A DNA stretch of 64,000 nt from the NCBI GenBank assembly GCA_964019135.1, contig OZ025255.1:4898001-4962000 (forward strand). The letters are read 5' to 3'. How positions within the stretch are numbered: position 1 is the stretch's first letter; each line of letters starts with the position of its first letter. Positions 11,043 through 25,290 of the stretch are shown piece by piece. Under the pieces are notes generated by a model that saw only the letters and a list, made by a program, of their open reading frames with translations, was not told the DNA's origin and ran no database searches. A program made the translations under genes and the position numbers. This stretch comes from Arenicola marina. Taxonomy: Eukaryota; Annelida; Polychaeta; Arenicolidae.

Positions 11043-13273
11043 TGTGTCACCGTTATGACGTCAGTACTACATGTACAATGTGTCACCGCCCTGACGTCAG
11101 TACTACATGTACAACGTGTCACCGCCCTGACGTCAGTACTACATGTACACTGTGTGACCGCCCTGACGTCAGTACTACATGTACAATGTGTCACCGCCCT
11201 GACGTCAGTACTACATGTACAATGTGTCACCGCCCTGACGTCAGTACTGCATGTACAAGGTGTCACCGCCCTGACGTCAGTACTACATGTACACTGTGTC
11301 ACCGCCCTGCCGTCAGTACTACATGTACAATGTGTCACCGCCCTGACGTCAGTACTACATGTACAATGTGTCACCGCCCTGACGTCAGTACTGCATGTAC
11401 AAGGTGTCACCGCCCTGACGTCAGTACTACATGTACAATGTGTCACCGCCCTGACGTCAATACTACATGTACACTGTATCACCACCCTGACGTCAGTACT
11501 ACATGTACACTGTGTCACCGCCCTGACGTCAGTACTACATGTACAATGTGTCACCGCCCTGACGTCAGTACTACATGTACAAGGTGTCACCGCCCTGACG
11601 TCAGTACTACATGTACACTGTGTCACCGCCCTGACGTCAGTACTGCATGTACACTGTGTCACCGCCCTGACGTCAGTACTACATGTACACTGTGTCACCG
11701 CCCTGACGTCAGTACTACATGTACAATGTGTCACCGCCCTGACGTCAGTACTACATGTACACTCTGTCACCGCCCTGACGTCAGTACTACATGTACAATG
11801 CGTCACCGCCCTGACGTCAGTACTACATTTACACTGTGTCACCGCCTTGACGTCAGTACAATATGTACAATGTGTCACCGCCCTGACGTCAGTACTACAT
11901 GTACACTGTGTCACCGCCCTGACGTCAGTACTGCATGTACAACGTGTCATCGCCCCAACGTCCATACTACATGTACAAGGTATCACCGCCCTGTCGTCAG
12001 TACTACATGTACAAGCTGTCACCGCCCTGACGTCAGTACTACATGTACACTGTGTCACCGCCCTGGCGTCAGTACTACATGTACAAGAAGTCACCGCCCT
12101 GACGTCAGTACTACATGTACACAGTGTCATCGCCCTGACGTCAGTACTACATGTACAATGTGTCGCCGCCCTGACGTCAGTACTACATGTACACTGTGTC
12201 ACCGCCCTGACGTCAGTACCACATGTACACTGTGTCACCGCCCTGACGTCAGTACTACATGTACAATGTGTCACCGCCCTGACGTCAGTACTACATGTAC
12301 AATGTGTCACCGCCCTGACGTCAGTACTACATGTACACTGTGTCACCGCCCTGACGTCAGTACTACATATACAATGTGCCACCGCCCTGACGTCAGTACT
12401 ACATGTACAATGTGTCACCGCCCTGACGTCAGTACTACATGTACATTGTGTCACCGCCCTGACGTCAGTACTACATGTACACTGTGTCACCGCCCTGACG
12501 TCAGTACCACATGTACAATGTGTCACCGCCCTGACGTCAGTACTACATGTACATTGTGTCACCGCCCTGACGTCAGTACTACATGTACAATGTGTCACCG
12601 CCCTGACGTCAGTACCACATGTACACTGTGTCACCGCCCTGACGTCAGTACTACATGTACAATGTGTCACCGCCCTGACGTCAGTACTACATGTACAAGT
12701 TGTCACCGACCTGACGTCAGTACTACATGTACACTGTGTCACCGCCCTGACGTCAGTACTACATGTACACTGTGTCACCGCCCTGGCGTCAGTACTACAT
12801 GTACACTGTGTCACCGCCCTGGCGTCAGTACTACATGTACACTGTGTCACCGCCCTGGCGTCAGTACTACATGTACAAGTTGTCACCGACCTGACGTCAG
12901 TACTACATGTACACTGTGTCACCGCCCTGGCGTCAGTACTACATGTACACTGTGTCACCGCCCTGGCGTCAGTACTACATGTACACTGTGTCACCGCCCT
13001 GACGTCAGTACTACATGTACACTGTGTCACAGCCCTGACGTCAGTACTACATGTACAATGTGTCACCGCCCTGACGTCAGTACTACATGTACACTGTGTC
13101 AAAGCCCTGGCGTCAGTACTACATGTACACTGTGTCACCGCCCTGACGTCAGTACTACATGTACAAGGTGTCACCGCCCCGACGTCAGTACTACATGTGC
13201 AAGATGTCACCGCCCTGATGTCAGTACTACATGTACACTGTGTCACCGCCCTGACGTCAGACTACATGTACAA
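11043..13273 (+). repeat. Block 10: 62-unit block, H1 (T-type) head, alpha tail
   Basis: It matches 3,597-5,827 unit for unit. The one clear difference I noticed is AAGGTATCACC near 11,978, where the other copy has AAGGTGTCACC. Near-identity over 2.2 kb at 7.4 kb distance implies a recent block-scale copying event. Confidence 0.9.
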
Positions 13274-14496
13274 TGTGTCACCGCTATGACGTCAGTACTA
13301 CATGTACAATGTGTCACCGCCCTGACGTCAGTACTACATGTACAAGGTGTCACCGCCCTGGCGTCAGTACTACATGTACAATGTGTCACCGCCCTGACGT
13401 CAGTACTACATGTACACTGTGTCACCGCCCTGACGTCAGTACTATATGCACACTGTGTCACCGCCCTGACGTCAGTACTACATGTACAATGTGTCACCGC
13501 CCTGACGTCAGTACTGCATGTACAAGGTGTCACCGCCTTGACGTCAGTACTACATGTACACTGTGTCACCGCCCTGACGTCAGTACTACATGTACACTGT
13601 GTCACCGCCCCGACGTCAGTACTACATGTACACTGTGTCACCGCCCTGACGTCAGTACTACATGTACACTGTGTCACCGCCCTGACGTCAGTACTATATG
13701 TACACTGTGTCACCGCCCTGACGTCAGTACTACATGTACACTGTGTCACCGCCCTGACGTCAGTACTATATGTACACTGTGTCACCGCCCCGACGTCAGT
13801 ACTACATGTACACTGTGTCACCGCCCTGACGTCAGTACTGCATGTACACTGTGTCACCGCCCTGACGTCAGTACTACATGTACACTGTGTCACCGCCCCG
13901 ACGTCAGTACTACATGTACACTGTGTCACCGCCCTGACGTCAGTACTACATGTACACTGTGTCAACGCCCTGACGTCAGTACTACATGTACACTGTGTCA
14001 CCGCCCTGACGTCAGTACTACATGTACAATGTGTCACCGCCCTGACGTCAGTACTATATGCACACTGTGTCACCGCCCTGACGTCAGTACTACATGTACA
14101 CTGTGTCACCGCCCTGACGTCAGTACTACATGTACACTGTGTCACCGCCCTGACGTCAGTACTACATGTACACTGTGTCACCGCCCTGACGTCAGTACTA
14201 CATGTACAATGTGTCACCGCCCTGATGTCAGTACTGCATGTACACTGTGTCACCGCCCTGATGTCAGTACTACATGTACTCTGTGTCACCGCCCTGACGT
14301 CAGTACTGTATGTACACTGTGTCACCGCCCTGACGTCAGTACTACATGTACAAGGTGTCACCGCCCTGACGTCAGTACTACATGTACACTGTGTCACCGC
14401 CCTGACGTCAGTACTATATGTACACTGTGTCACCGCCCTGACGTCAGTACTACATGTACAATGTGTCACCGCCCTGACGTCAGACTACATGTACAA
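13274..14496 (+). repeat. Block 11: 34-unit block, H2 head, beta tail
   Basis: It has the same order as the 31-unit block at 5,828 but keeps the complete R-L-L-M end. The head is M-M-R-M-L-L-M-R. A second copy lies at 58,754-59,976. Confidence 0.9.
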
Positions 14497-15395
14497 TGTG
14501 TCACCGCTATGACGTCAGTACTACATGTACAATGTGTCACCGCCCTGACGTCAGTACTACATGTACAACGTGTCACCGCCCTGACGTCAGTACTACATGT
14601 ACACTGTGTCACCGCCCTGACGTCAGTACTACATGTACAATGTGTCACCGCCCTGACGTCAGTACTACATGTACACTGTGTCACCGCCCTGACGTCAGTA
14701 CTGCATGTACAAGGTGTCACCGCCCTGACGTCAGTACTGCATGTACACTGTGTCACCGCCCTGACGTCAGTACTACATGTACACTGTGTCACCGCCCCGA
14801 CGTCAGTACTACATGTACACTGTGTCACCGCCCTGACGTCAGTACTACATGTACACTGTGTCAACGCCCTGACGTCAGTACTACATGTACACTGTGTCAC
14901 CGCCCTGACGTCAGTACTACATGTACAATGTGTCACCGCCCTGACGTCAGTACTATATGCACACTGTGTCACCGCCCTGACGTCAGTACTACATGTACAC
15001 TGTGTCACCGCCCTGACGTCAGTACTACATGTACACTGTGTCACCGCCCTGACGTCAGTACTACATGTACACTGTGTCACCGCCCTGACGTCAGTACTAC
15101 ATGTACAATGTGTCACCGCCCTGATGTCAGTACTGCATGTACACTGTGTCAACGCCCTGATGTCAGTACTACATGCACTCTGTGTCACCGCCCTGACGTC
15201 AGTACTGTATGTACACTGTGTCACCGCCCTGACGTCAGTACTACATGTACAAGGTGCCACCGCCCTGTCGTCAGTACTACATGTACACTGTGTCACCGCC
15301 CTGACGTCAGTACTATATGTACACTGTGTCACCGCCCTGACGTCAGTACTACATGTACAATGTGTCACCGCCCTGACGTCAGACTACATGTACAA
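14497..15395 (+). repeat. Block 12: 25-unit block, copy 2 of 5
   Basis: The barcode begins M-M-T-L-M-L-R and ends R-L-L-M, with AAGGTGCCACC and CTGTCG in the R unit. It carries GTCAACGCCCTGATG near 15,150, shared with 6,943 and 59,977 but not with 25,291 and 33,459. Confidence 0.92.
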
Positions 15396-16762
15396 TGTGT
15401 CACCGCTATGACGTCAGTACTACATGTACAATGTGTCACCGCCCTGACGTCAGTACTACATGTACAACGTGTCACCGCCCTGACGTCAGTACTACATGTA
15501 CACTGTGTCACCGCCCTGACGTCAGTACTACATGTACAATGTGTCACCGCCCTGACGTCAGTCCTACATGTACAATGTGTCACCGCCCTGACGTCAGTAC
15601 TGCATGTACAAGGTGTCACCGCCCTGACGTCAGTACTACATGTACACTGTGTCACCGCCCTGACGTCAGTACTACATGTACAATGTGTCACCGCCCTGAC
15701 GTCAGTACTACATGTACAATGTGTCACCGCCCTGACGTCAGTACTGCATGTACAAGGTGTCACCGTCCTGACGTCAGTACTACATGTACAATGTGTCACC
15801 GCCCTGACGTCAATACTACATGTACACTGTATCACCACCCTGACGTCAGTACTACATGTACACTGTGTCACCGCCCTGACGTCAGTACTACATGTACAAT
15901 GTGTCACCGCCCTGACGTCAGTACTACATGTACAAGGTGTCACCGCCCTGACGTCAGTACTACATGTACACTGTGTCACCGCCCTGACGTCAGTACTGCA
16001 TGTACACTGTGTCACCGCCCTGACGTCAGTACTACATGTACACTGTGTCACCGCCCTGACGTCAGTACTACATGTACAATGTGTCACCGCCCTGACGTCA
16101 GTACTACATGTACACACTGTCACCGCCCTGACGTCAGTACTACATGTACAATGCGTCACCGCCCTGACGTCAGTACTACATTTACACTGTGTCACCGCCT
16201 TAACGTCAGTACAATATGTACAATGTGTCACCGCCCTGACGTCAGTACTACATGTACACTGTGTCACCGCCCTGACGTCAGTACTGCATGTACAACGTGT
16301 CATCGCCCCAACGTCAGTACTACATGTACAAGGTGTCACCGCCCTGTCGTCAGTACTACATGTACAAGCTGTCACCGCCCTGACGTCAGTACTACATGTA
16401 CACTGTGTCACCGCCCTGGCGTCAGTACTACATGTACAAGAAGTCACCGCCCTGACGTCAGTACTACATGTACACAGTGTCATCGCCCTGACGTCAGTAC
16501 TAAATGTACAATGTGTCGCCGCCCTGACGTCAGTACTACATGTACACTGTGTCACCGCCCTGACGTCAGTACCACATGTACACTGTGTCACCGCCCTGAC
16601 GTCAGTACTACATGTACAAGGTGCCACCGCCCTGTCGTCAGTACTACATGTACACTGTGTCACCGCCCTGACGTCAGTACTATATGTACACTGTGTCACC
16701 GCCCTGACGTCAGTACTACATGTACAATGTGTCACCGCCCTGACGTCAGACTACATGTACAA
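15396..16762 (+). repeat. Block 13: 38-unit block, H1 (SP) head, beta-prime tail
   Basis: The SP head has a single CAGTCCTAC near 15,559, CACACTGTC near 16,110, GCCTTAACG near 16,200 and TACTAAATG near 16,500. After a CAGTACCACATG unit near 16,570 it passes into the beta-prime tail. It is the head of the larger SP blocks joined early to a 25-type end. Confidence 0.88.
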
Positions 16763-18201
16763 TGTGTCACCGCTATGACGTCAGTACTACATGTACAATG
16801 TGTCACCGCCCTGACGTCAGTACTACATGTACAACGTGTCACCGCCCTGACGTCAGTACTACATGTACACTGTGTCACCGCCCTGACGTCAGTACTACAT
16901 GTACAATGTGTCACCGCCCTGACGTCAGTCCTACATGTACAATGTGTCACCGCCCTGACGTCAGTACTGCATGTACAAGGTGTCACCGCCCTGACGTCAG
17001 TACTACATGTACACTGTGTCACCGCCCTGACGTCAGTACTACATGTACAATGTGTCACCGCCCTGACGTCAGTACTACATGTACAATGTGTCACCGCCCT
17101 GACGTCAGTACTGCATGTACAAGGTGTCACCGTCCTGACGTCAGTACTACATGTACAATGTGTCACCGCCCTGACGTCAATACTACATGTACACTGTATC
17201 ACCACCCTGACGTCAGTACTACATGTACACTGTGTCACCGCCCTGACGTCAGTACTACATGTACAATGTGTCACCGCCCTGACGTCAGTACTACATGTAC
17301 AAGGTGTCACCGCCCTGACGTCAGTACTACATGTACACTGTGTCACCGCCCTGACGTCAGTACTGCATGTACACTGTGTCACCGCCCTGACGTCAGTACT
17401 ACATGTACACTGTGTCACCGCCCTGACGTCAGTACTACATGTACAATGTGTCACCGCCCTGACGTCAGTACTACATGTACACACTGTCACCGCCCTGACG
17501 TCAGTACTACATGTACAATGCGTCACCGCCCTGACGTCAGTACTACATTTACACTGTGTCACCGCCTTAACGTCAGTACAATATGTACAATGTGTCACCG
17601 CCCTGACGTCAGTACTACATGTACACTGTGTCACCGCCCTGACGTCAGTACTGCATGTACAACGTGTCATCGCCCCAACGTCAGTACTACATGTACAAGG
17701 TGTCACCGCCCTGTCGTCAGTACTACATGTACAAGCTGTCACCGCCCTGACGTCAGTACTACATGTACACTGTGTCACCGCCCTGGCGTCAGTACTACAT
17801 GTACAAGAAGTCACCGCCCTGACGTCAGTACTACATGTACACAGTGTCATCGCCCTGACGTCAGTACTAAATGTACAATGTGTCGCCGCCCTGACGTCAG
17901 TACTACATGTACACTGTGTCACCGCCCTGACGTCAGTACCACATGTACACTGTGTCACCGCCCTGACGTCAGTACTACATGTACAATGTGTCACCGCCCT
18001 GAGGTCAGTACTACATGTACACTGTGTCACCGCCCTGACGTCAGTACCACATGTACACTGTGTCACCGCCCTGACGTCAGTACTACATGTACAATGTGTC
18101 ACCGCCCTGACGTCAGTACTACATGTACAATGTGTCACCGCCCTGACGTCAGTACTACATGTACAATGTGTCACCGCCCTGACGTCAGACTACATGTACA
18201 A
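16763..18201 (+). repeat. Block 14: 40-unit block, H1 (SP) head, gamma tail
   Basis: It repeats the head of the block before it, so two SP heads lie in tandem. It carries a CCTGAGGTC unit near 18,000 that I saw nowhere else. It ends in the M-M-M gamma tail. All three gamma tails in the window are followed by a T-type boundary. Confidence 0.87.
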
Positions 18202-19136
18202 TGTGTCACCGTTATGACGTCAGTACTACATGTACAATGTGTCACCGCCCTGACGTCAGTACCACATGTACACTGTGTCACCGCCCTGACGTCAGTACTA
18301 CATGTACAATGTGTCACCGCCCTGACGTCAGTACTACATGTACAACGTGTCACCGCCCTGACGTCAGTACTACATGTACACTGTGTCACCGCCCCGACGT
18401 CAGTACTACATGTACACTGTGTCACCGCCCTGACGTCAGTACTATATGCACACTGTGTCACCGCCCTGACGTCAGTACTACATGTACACTGTGTCACCGC
18501 CCTGACGTCAGTACTACATGTACACTGTGTCACCGCCCTGACGTCAGTACTACATGTACACTGTGTCACCGCCCTGACGTCAGTACTACATGTACAATGT
18601 GTCACCGCCCTGACGTCAGTACTACATGTACACTGTGTCACCGCCCTGACGTCAGTACTACATGTACAATGTGTCACCGCCCTGACGTCAGTACTATATG
18701 CACACTGTGTCACCGCCCTGACGTCAGTACTACATGTACACTGTGTCACCGCCCTGACGTCAGTACTACATGTACACTGTGTCACCGCCCTGACGTCAGT
18801 ACTACATGTACACTGTGTCACCGCCCTGACGTCAGTACTACATGTACAATGTGTCACCGCCCTGATGTCAGTACTGCATGTACACTGTGTCACCGCCCTG
18901 ATGTCAGTACTACATGCACTCTGTGTCACCGCCCTGACGTCAGTACTACATGTACACACTGTCACCGCCCTGACGTCAGTACTACATGTACAAGGTGCCA
19001 CCGCCCTGTCGTCAGTACTACATGTACACTGTGTCACCGCCCTGACGTCAGTACTATATGTACACTGTGTCACCGCCCTGACGTCAGTACTACATGTACA
19101 ATGTGTCACCGCCCTGACGTCAGACTACATGTACAA
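18202..19136 (+). repeat. Block 15: 26-unit block, altered 25-type, beta-prime tail
   Basis: The opening is M-M-L-M-T-L rather than M-M-T-L-M, as if a CAGTACCACATG/L pair had been inserted after the second unit. The rest follows the 25-unit pattern. Near 18,950 a CACACTGTC unit replaces the CAGTACTGTATG/L step of the other copies. It opens with a T-type boundary, unlike the five true 25-unit blocks. Confidence 0.82.
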
Positions 19137-22100
19137 TGTGTCACCGCTATGACGTCAGTACTACATGTACAATGTGTCACCGCCCTGACGTCAGTACTAC
19201 ATGTACAACGTGTCACCGCCCTGACGTCAGTACTACATGTACACTGTGTCACCGCCCTGACGTCAGTACTACATGTACAATGTGTCACCGCCCTGACGTC
19301 AGTCCTACATGTACAATGTGTCACCGCCCTGACGTCAGTACTGCATGTACAAGGTGTCACCGCCCTGACGTCAGTACTACATGTACACTGTGTCACCGCC
19401 CTGACGTCAGTACTACATGTACAATGTGTCACCGCCCTGACGTCAGTACTACATGTACAATGTGTCACCGCCCTGACGTCAGTACTGCATGTACAAGGTG
19501 TCACCGTCCTGACGTCAGTACTACATGTACAATGTGTCACCGCCCTGACGTCAATACTACATGTACACTGTATCACCACCCTGACGTCAGTACTACATGT
19601 ACACTGTGTCACCGCCCTGACGTCAGTACTACATGTACAATGTGTCACCGCCCTGACGTCAGTACTACATGTACAAGGTGTCACCGCCCTGACGTCAGTA
19701 CTACATGTACACTGTGTCACCGCCCTGACGTCAGTACTGCATGTACACTGTGTCACCGCCCTGACGTCAGTACTACATGTACACTGTGTTACCGCCCTGA
19801 CGTCAGTACTACATGTACAATGTGTCACCGCCCTGACGTCAGTACTACATGTACACACTGTCACCGCCCTGACGTCAGTACTACATGTACAATGCGTCAC
19901 CGCCCTGACGTCAGTACTACATTTACACTGTGTCACCGCCTTAACGTCAGTACAATATGTACAATGTGTCACCGCCCTGACGTCAGTACTACATGTACAC
20001 TGTGTCACCGCCCTGACGTCAGCACTGCATGTACAACGTGTCATCGCCCCAACGTCAGAACTACATGTACAAGGTGTCACCGCCCTGTCGTCAGTACTAC
20101 ATGTACAAGCTGTCACCGCCCTGACGTCAGTACTACATGTACACTGTGTCACCGCCCTGGCGTCAGTACTACATGTACAAGAAGTCACCGCCCTGACGTC
20201 AGTACTACATGTACACAGTGTCATCGCCCTGACGTCAGTACTAAATGTACAATGTGTCGCCGCCCTGACGTCAGTACTACATGTACACTGTGTCACCGCC
20301 CTGACGTCAGTACCACATGTACACTGTGTCACCGCCCTGACGTCAGTACTACATGTACAATGTGTCACCGCCCTGACGTCAGTACTACATGTACACTGTG
20401 TCACCGCCCTGACGTCAGTACCACATGTACACTGTGTCACCGCCCTGACGTCAGTACTACATGTACAATGTGTCACCGCCCTGACGTCAGTACTACATGT
20501 ACAATGTGTCACCGCCCTGACGTCAGTACTACATGTACACTGTGTCACCGCCCTGACGTCAGTACTACATGTACAATGTGCCACCGCCCTGACGTCAGTA
20601 CTACATGTACAATGTGTCACCGCCCTGACGTCAGTACTACATGTACATTGTGTCACCGCCCTGACGTCAGTACTACATGTACACTGTGTCACCGCCCTGA
20701 CGTCAGTACTACATGTACAATGTGTCACCGCCCTGACGTCAGTACTACATGTACACTGTGTCACCGCCCTGACGTCAGTACTACATGTACAATGTGTCAC
20801 CGCCCTGACGTCAGTACCACATGTACACTGTGTCACCGCCCTGACGTCAGTACTACATGTACAATGTGTCACCGCCCTGACGTCAGTACTACATGTACAA
20901 TGTGTCGCCGCCCTGACGTCAGTACTACATGTACACTGTGTCACCGCCCTGACGTCAGTACCACATGTACACTGTGTCACCGCCCTGACGTCAGTACTAC
21001 ATGTACAATGTGTCACCGCCCTGACGTCAGTACTACATGTACAATGTGCCACCGCCCTGACGTCAGTACTACATGTACACTGTGTCACCGCCCTGACGTC
21101 AGTACTACATGTACAATGTGCCACCGCCCTGACGTCAGTACTACATGTACAATGTGTCACCGTCCTGACGTCAGTACTACATGTACATTGTGTCACCGCC
21201 CTGACGTCAGTACTACATGTACACTGTGTCACCGCCCTGACGTCAGTACTACATGTACAATGTGTCACCGCCCTGACGTCAGTACTACATGTACACTGTG
21301 TCACCGCCCTGACGTCAGTACTACATGTACAAGGTGTCACCGCCCTGACGTCAGTACTACATGTACACTGTGTCACCGCCCTGACGTCAGTACTGCATGT
21401 ACACTGTGTCACCGCCCTGACGTCAGTACTACATGTACACTGTGTCACCGCCCTGACGTCAGTACTACATGTACAATGTGTCACCGCCCTGACGTCAGTA
21501 CTACATGTACACTCTGTCACCGCCCTAACGTCAGTACTACATGTACAATGCGTCACCGCCCTGACGTCAGTACTACATTTACACTGTGTCACCGCCTTGA
21601 CGTCAGTACAATATGTACAATGTGTCACCGCCCTGACGTCAGTACTACATGTACACTGTGTCACCGCCCTGGCGTCACTACTACATGTACAAGAAGTCAC
21701 CGCCCTGACGTCAGTACTACATGTACACAGTGTCACCGCCCTGACGTCAGTACTACATGTACAATGTGTCGCCGCCCTGACGTCAGTACTACATGTACAC
21801 TGTGTCACCGCCCTGACGTCAGTACCACATGTACACTGTGTCACCGCCCTGACGTCAGTACTACATGTACAATGTGTCACCGCCCTGACGTCAGTACTAC
21901 ATGTACAATGTGTCACCGCCCTGACGTCAGTACTACATGTACACTGTGTCACCGCCCTGACGTCAGTACTACATGTACAACGTGTCACCGCCCTGACGTC
22001 AGTACTACATGTACACTGTGTCACCGCCCTGACGTCAGTACTACATGTACAATGTGTCACCGCCCTGACGTCAGTACTACATGTACAATGTGTCACCGCC

Positions 22101-22807
22101 CTGACGTCAGTACTGCATGTACAAAGTGTCACCGCCCTGACGTCAGTACTGCATGTAAACTGTGTCACCGCCCTGACGTCAGTACTACATGTACACTGTG
22201 TCACCGCCCCGACGTCAGTACTACATGTACACTGTGTCACCGCCCTGACGTCAGTACTACATGTACACTGTGTCAACGCCCTGACGTCAGTACTACATGT
22301 ACACTGTGTCACCGCCCTGACGTCAGTACTACATGTACAATGTGTCACCGCCCTGACGTCAGTACTATATGCACACTGTGTCACCGCCCTGACGTCAGTA
22401 CTACATGTACACTGTGTCACCGCCCTGACGTCAGTACTACATGTACACTGTGTCACCGCCCTGACGTCAGTACTACATGTACACTGTGTCACCGCCCTCA
22501 CGTCAGTACTACATGTACAATGTGTCACCGCCCTGATGTCAGTACTGCATGTACACTGTGTCACCGCCCTGATGTCAGTACTACATGCACTCTGTGTCAC
22601 CGCCCTGACGTCAGTACTGTATGTACACTGTGTCACCGCCCTGACGTCAGTACTACATGTACAAGGTGCCACCGCCCTGTCGTCAGTACTACATGTACAC
22701 TGTGTCACCGCCCTGACGTCAGTACTATATGTACACTGTGTCACCGCCCTGACGTCAGTACTACATGTACAATGTGTCACCGCCCTGACGTCAGACTACA
22801 TGTACAA
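19137..22807 (+). repeat. Block 16: 102-unit block with internal duplication, H1 (SP) head, beta-prime tail
   Basis: After an SP head (CAGTCCTAC near 19,303, GCCTTAACG near 19,940), a long run of alternating M and L units with CAGTACCACATG and TGTGCCACC markers follows. The CATTTACAC / CAGTACAATATG pair then appears again at about 21,576, exactly 1,656 bp (46 units) after the first at about 19,920. The second copy has GCCTTGACG, the T-type form. The end matches a 25-unit block. CCCTCACG near 22,497 is shared with 28,360. Confidence 0.85.
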
Positions 22808-25290
22808 TGTGTCACCGTTATGACGTCAGTACTACATGTACAATGTGTCACCGCCCTGACGTCAGTACTACATGTACAACGTGTCACCGCCCTGACGTCA
22901 GTACTACATGTACACTGTGTCACCGCCCTGACGTCAGTACTACATGTACAATGTGTCACCGCCCTGACGTCAGTACTACATGTACAATGTGTCACCGCCC
23001 TGACGTCAGTACTGCATGTACAAGGTGTCACCGCCCTGACGTCAGTACTACATGTACACTGTGTCACCGCCCTGCCGTCAGTACTACATGTACAATGTGT
23101 CACCGCCCTGACGTCAGTACTACATGTACAATGTGTCACCGCCCTGACGTCAGTACTGCATGTACAAGGTGTCACCGCCCTGATGTCAGTACTACATGTA
23201 CAATGTGTCACCGCCCTGACGTCAATACTACATGTACACTGTATCACCACCCTGACGTCAGTACTACATGTACACTGTGTCACCGCCCTGACGTCAGTAC
23301 TACATGTACAATGTGTCACCGCCCTGACGTCAGTACTACATGTACAAGGTGTCACCGCCCTGACGTCAGTACTACATGTACACTGTGTCACCGCCCTGAC
23401 GTCAGTACTGCATGTACACTGTGTCACCGCCCTGACGTCAGTACTACATGTACACTGTGTCACCGCCCTGACGTCAGTACTACATGTACAATGTGTCACC
23501 GCCCTGACGTCAGTACTACATGTACACTGTGTCACCGCCCTGACGTCAGTACTACATGTACAATGCGTCACCGCCCTGACGTCAGTACTAAATTTACACT
23601 GTGTCACCGCCTTGACGTCAGTACAATATGTACAATGTGTCACCGCCCTGACGTCAGTACTACATGTACACTGTGTCACCGCCCTGACGTCAGTACTGCA
23701 TGTACAACGTGTCATCGCCCCAACGTCAGTACTACATGTACAAGGTGTCACCGCCCTGTCGTCAGTACTACATGTACAAGCTGTCACCGCCCTGACGTCA
23801 GTACTACATGTACACTGTGTCACCGCCCTGGCGTCAGTACTACATGTACAAGAAGTCACCGCCCTGACGTCAGTACTACATGTACACAGTGTCATCGCCC
23901 TGACGTCAGTACTACATGTACAATGTGTCGCCGCCCTGACGTCAGTACTACATGTACACTGTGTCACCGCCCTGACGTCAGTACCACATGTACACTGTGT
24001 CACCGCCCTGACGTCAGTACTACATGTACAATGTGTCACCGCCCTGACGTCAGTACTACATGTACAAGGTGTCACCGCCCTGGCGTCAGTACTACATGTA
24101 CAATGTGTCACCGCCCTGACGTCAGTACTACATGTACACTGTGTCACCGCCCTGACGTCAGTACTATATGCACACTGTGTCACCGCCCTGACGTCAGTAC
24201 TACATGTACAATGTGTCACCGCCCTGACGTCAGTACTGCATGTACAAGGTGTCACCGCCTTGACGTCAGTACTACATGTACACTGTGTCACCGCCCTGAC
24301 GTCAGTACTACATGTACACTGTGTCACCGCCCCGACGTCAGTACTACATGTACACTGTGTCACCGCCCTGACGTCAGTACTACATGTACACTGTGTCACC
24401 GCCCTGACGTCAGTACTATATGTACACTGTGTCACCGCCCTGACGTCAGTACTACATGTACACTGTGTCACCGCCCTGACGTTAGTACTATATGTACACT
24501 GTGTCACCGCCCTGACGTCAGTACTACATGTACAATGTGTCACCGCCCTGACGTCAGTACTACATGTACACTGTGTCCCCGCCCTGACGTCAGTACTACA
24601 TGTACAATGTGTCACCGCCCTGACGTCAGTACTGCATGTACACTGTGTCACCGCCCTGACGTCAGTACTACATGTACACTGTGTCACCGCCCCGACGTCA
24701 GTACTACATGTACACTGTGTCACCGCCCTGACGTCAGTACTACATGTACACTGTGTCAACGCCCTGACGTCAGTACTACATGTACACTGTGTCACCGCCC
24801 TGACGTCAGTACTACATGTACAATGTGTCACCGCCCTGACGTCAGTACTATATGCACACTGTGTCACCGCCCTGACGTCAGTACTACATGTACACTGTGT
24901 CACCGCCCTGACGTCAGTACTACATGTACACTGTGTCACCGCCCTGACGTCAGTACTACATGTACACTGTGTCACCGCCCTGACGTCAGTACTACATGTA
25001 CAATGTGTCACCGCCCTGATGTCAGTACTGCATGTACACTGTGTCACCGCCCTGATGTCAGTACTACATGTACTCTGTGTCACCGCCCTGACGTCAGTAC
25101 TGTATGTACACTGTGTCACCGCCCTGACGTCAGTACTACATGTACAAGGTGTCACCGCCCTGACGTCAGTACTACATGTACACTGTGTCACCGCCCTGAC
25201 GTCAGTACTATATGTACACTGTGTCACCGCCCTGACGTCAGTACTACATGTACAATGTGTCACCGCCCTGACGTCAGACTACATGTACAA
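22808..25290 (+). repeat. Block 17: 69-unit block, H1 (T-type) fused to H2, beta tail, copy 1
   Basis: The left part is a T-type H1 head, but with TGTGTCACCG where the 62-unit form has TGTGTGACCG and CAACGTCAGTAC where it has CAACGTCCATAC. Near 24,055-24,095 it joins an H2 sequence (M-R-M with CCTGGCG) with no boundary between them. A TACTAAATTTACAC unit near 23,590, CGTTAGTAC near 24,480 and GTGTCCCCG near 24,575 are further landmarks. A copy of the same length starts at 30,976. Confidence 0.88.
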
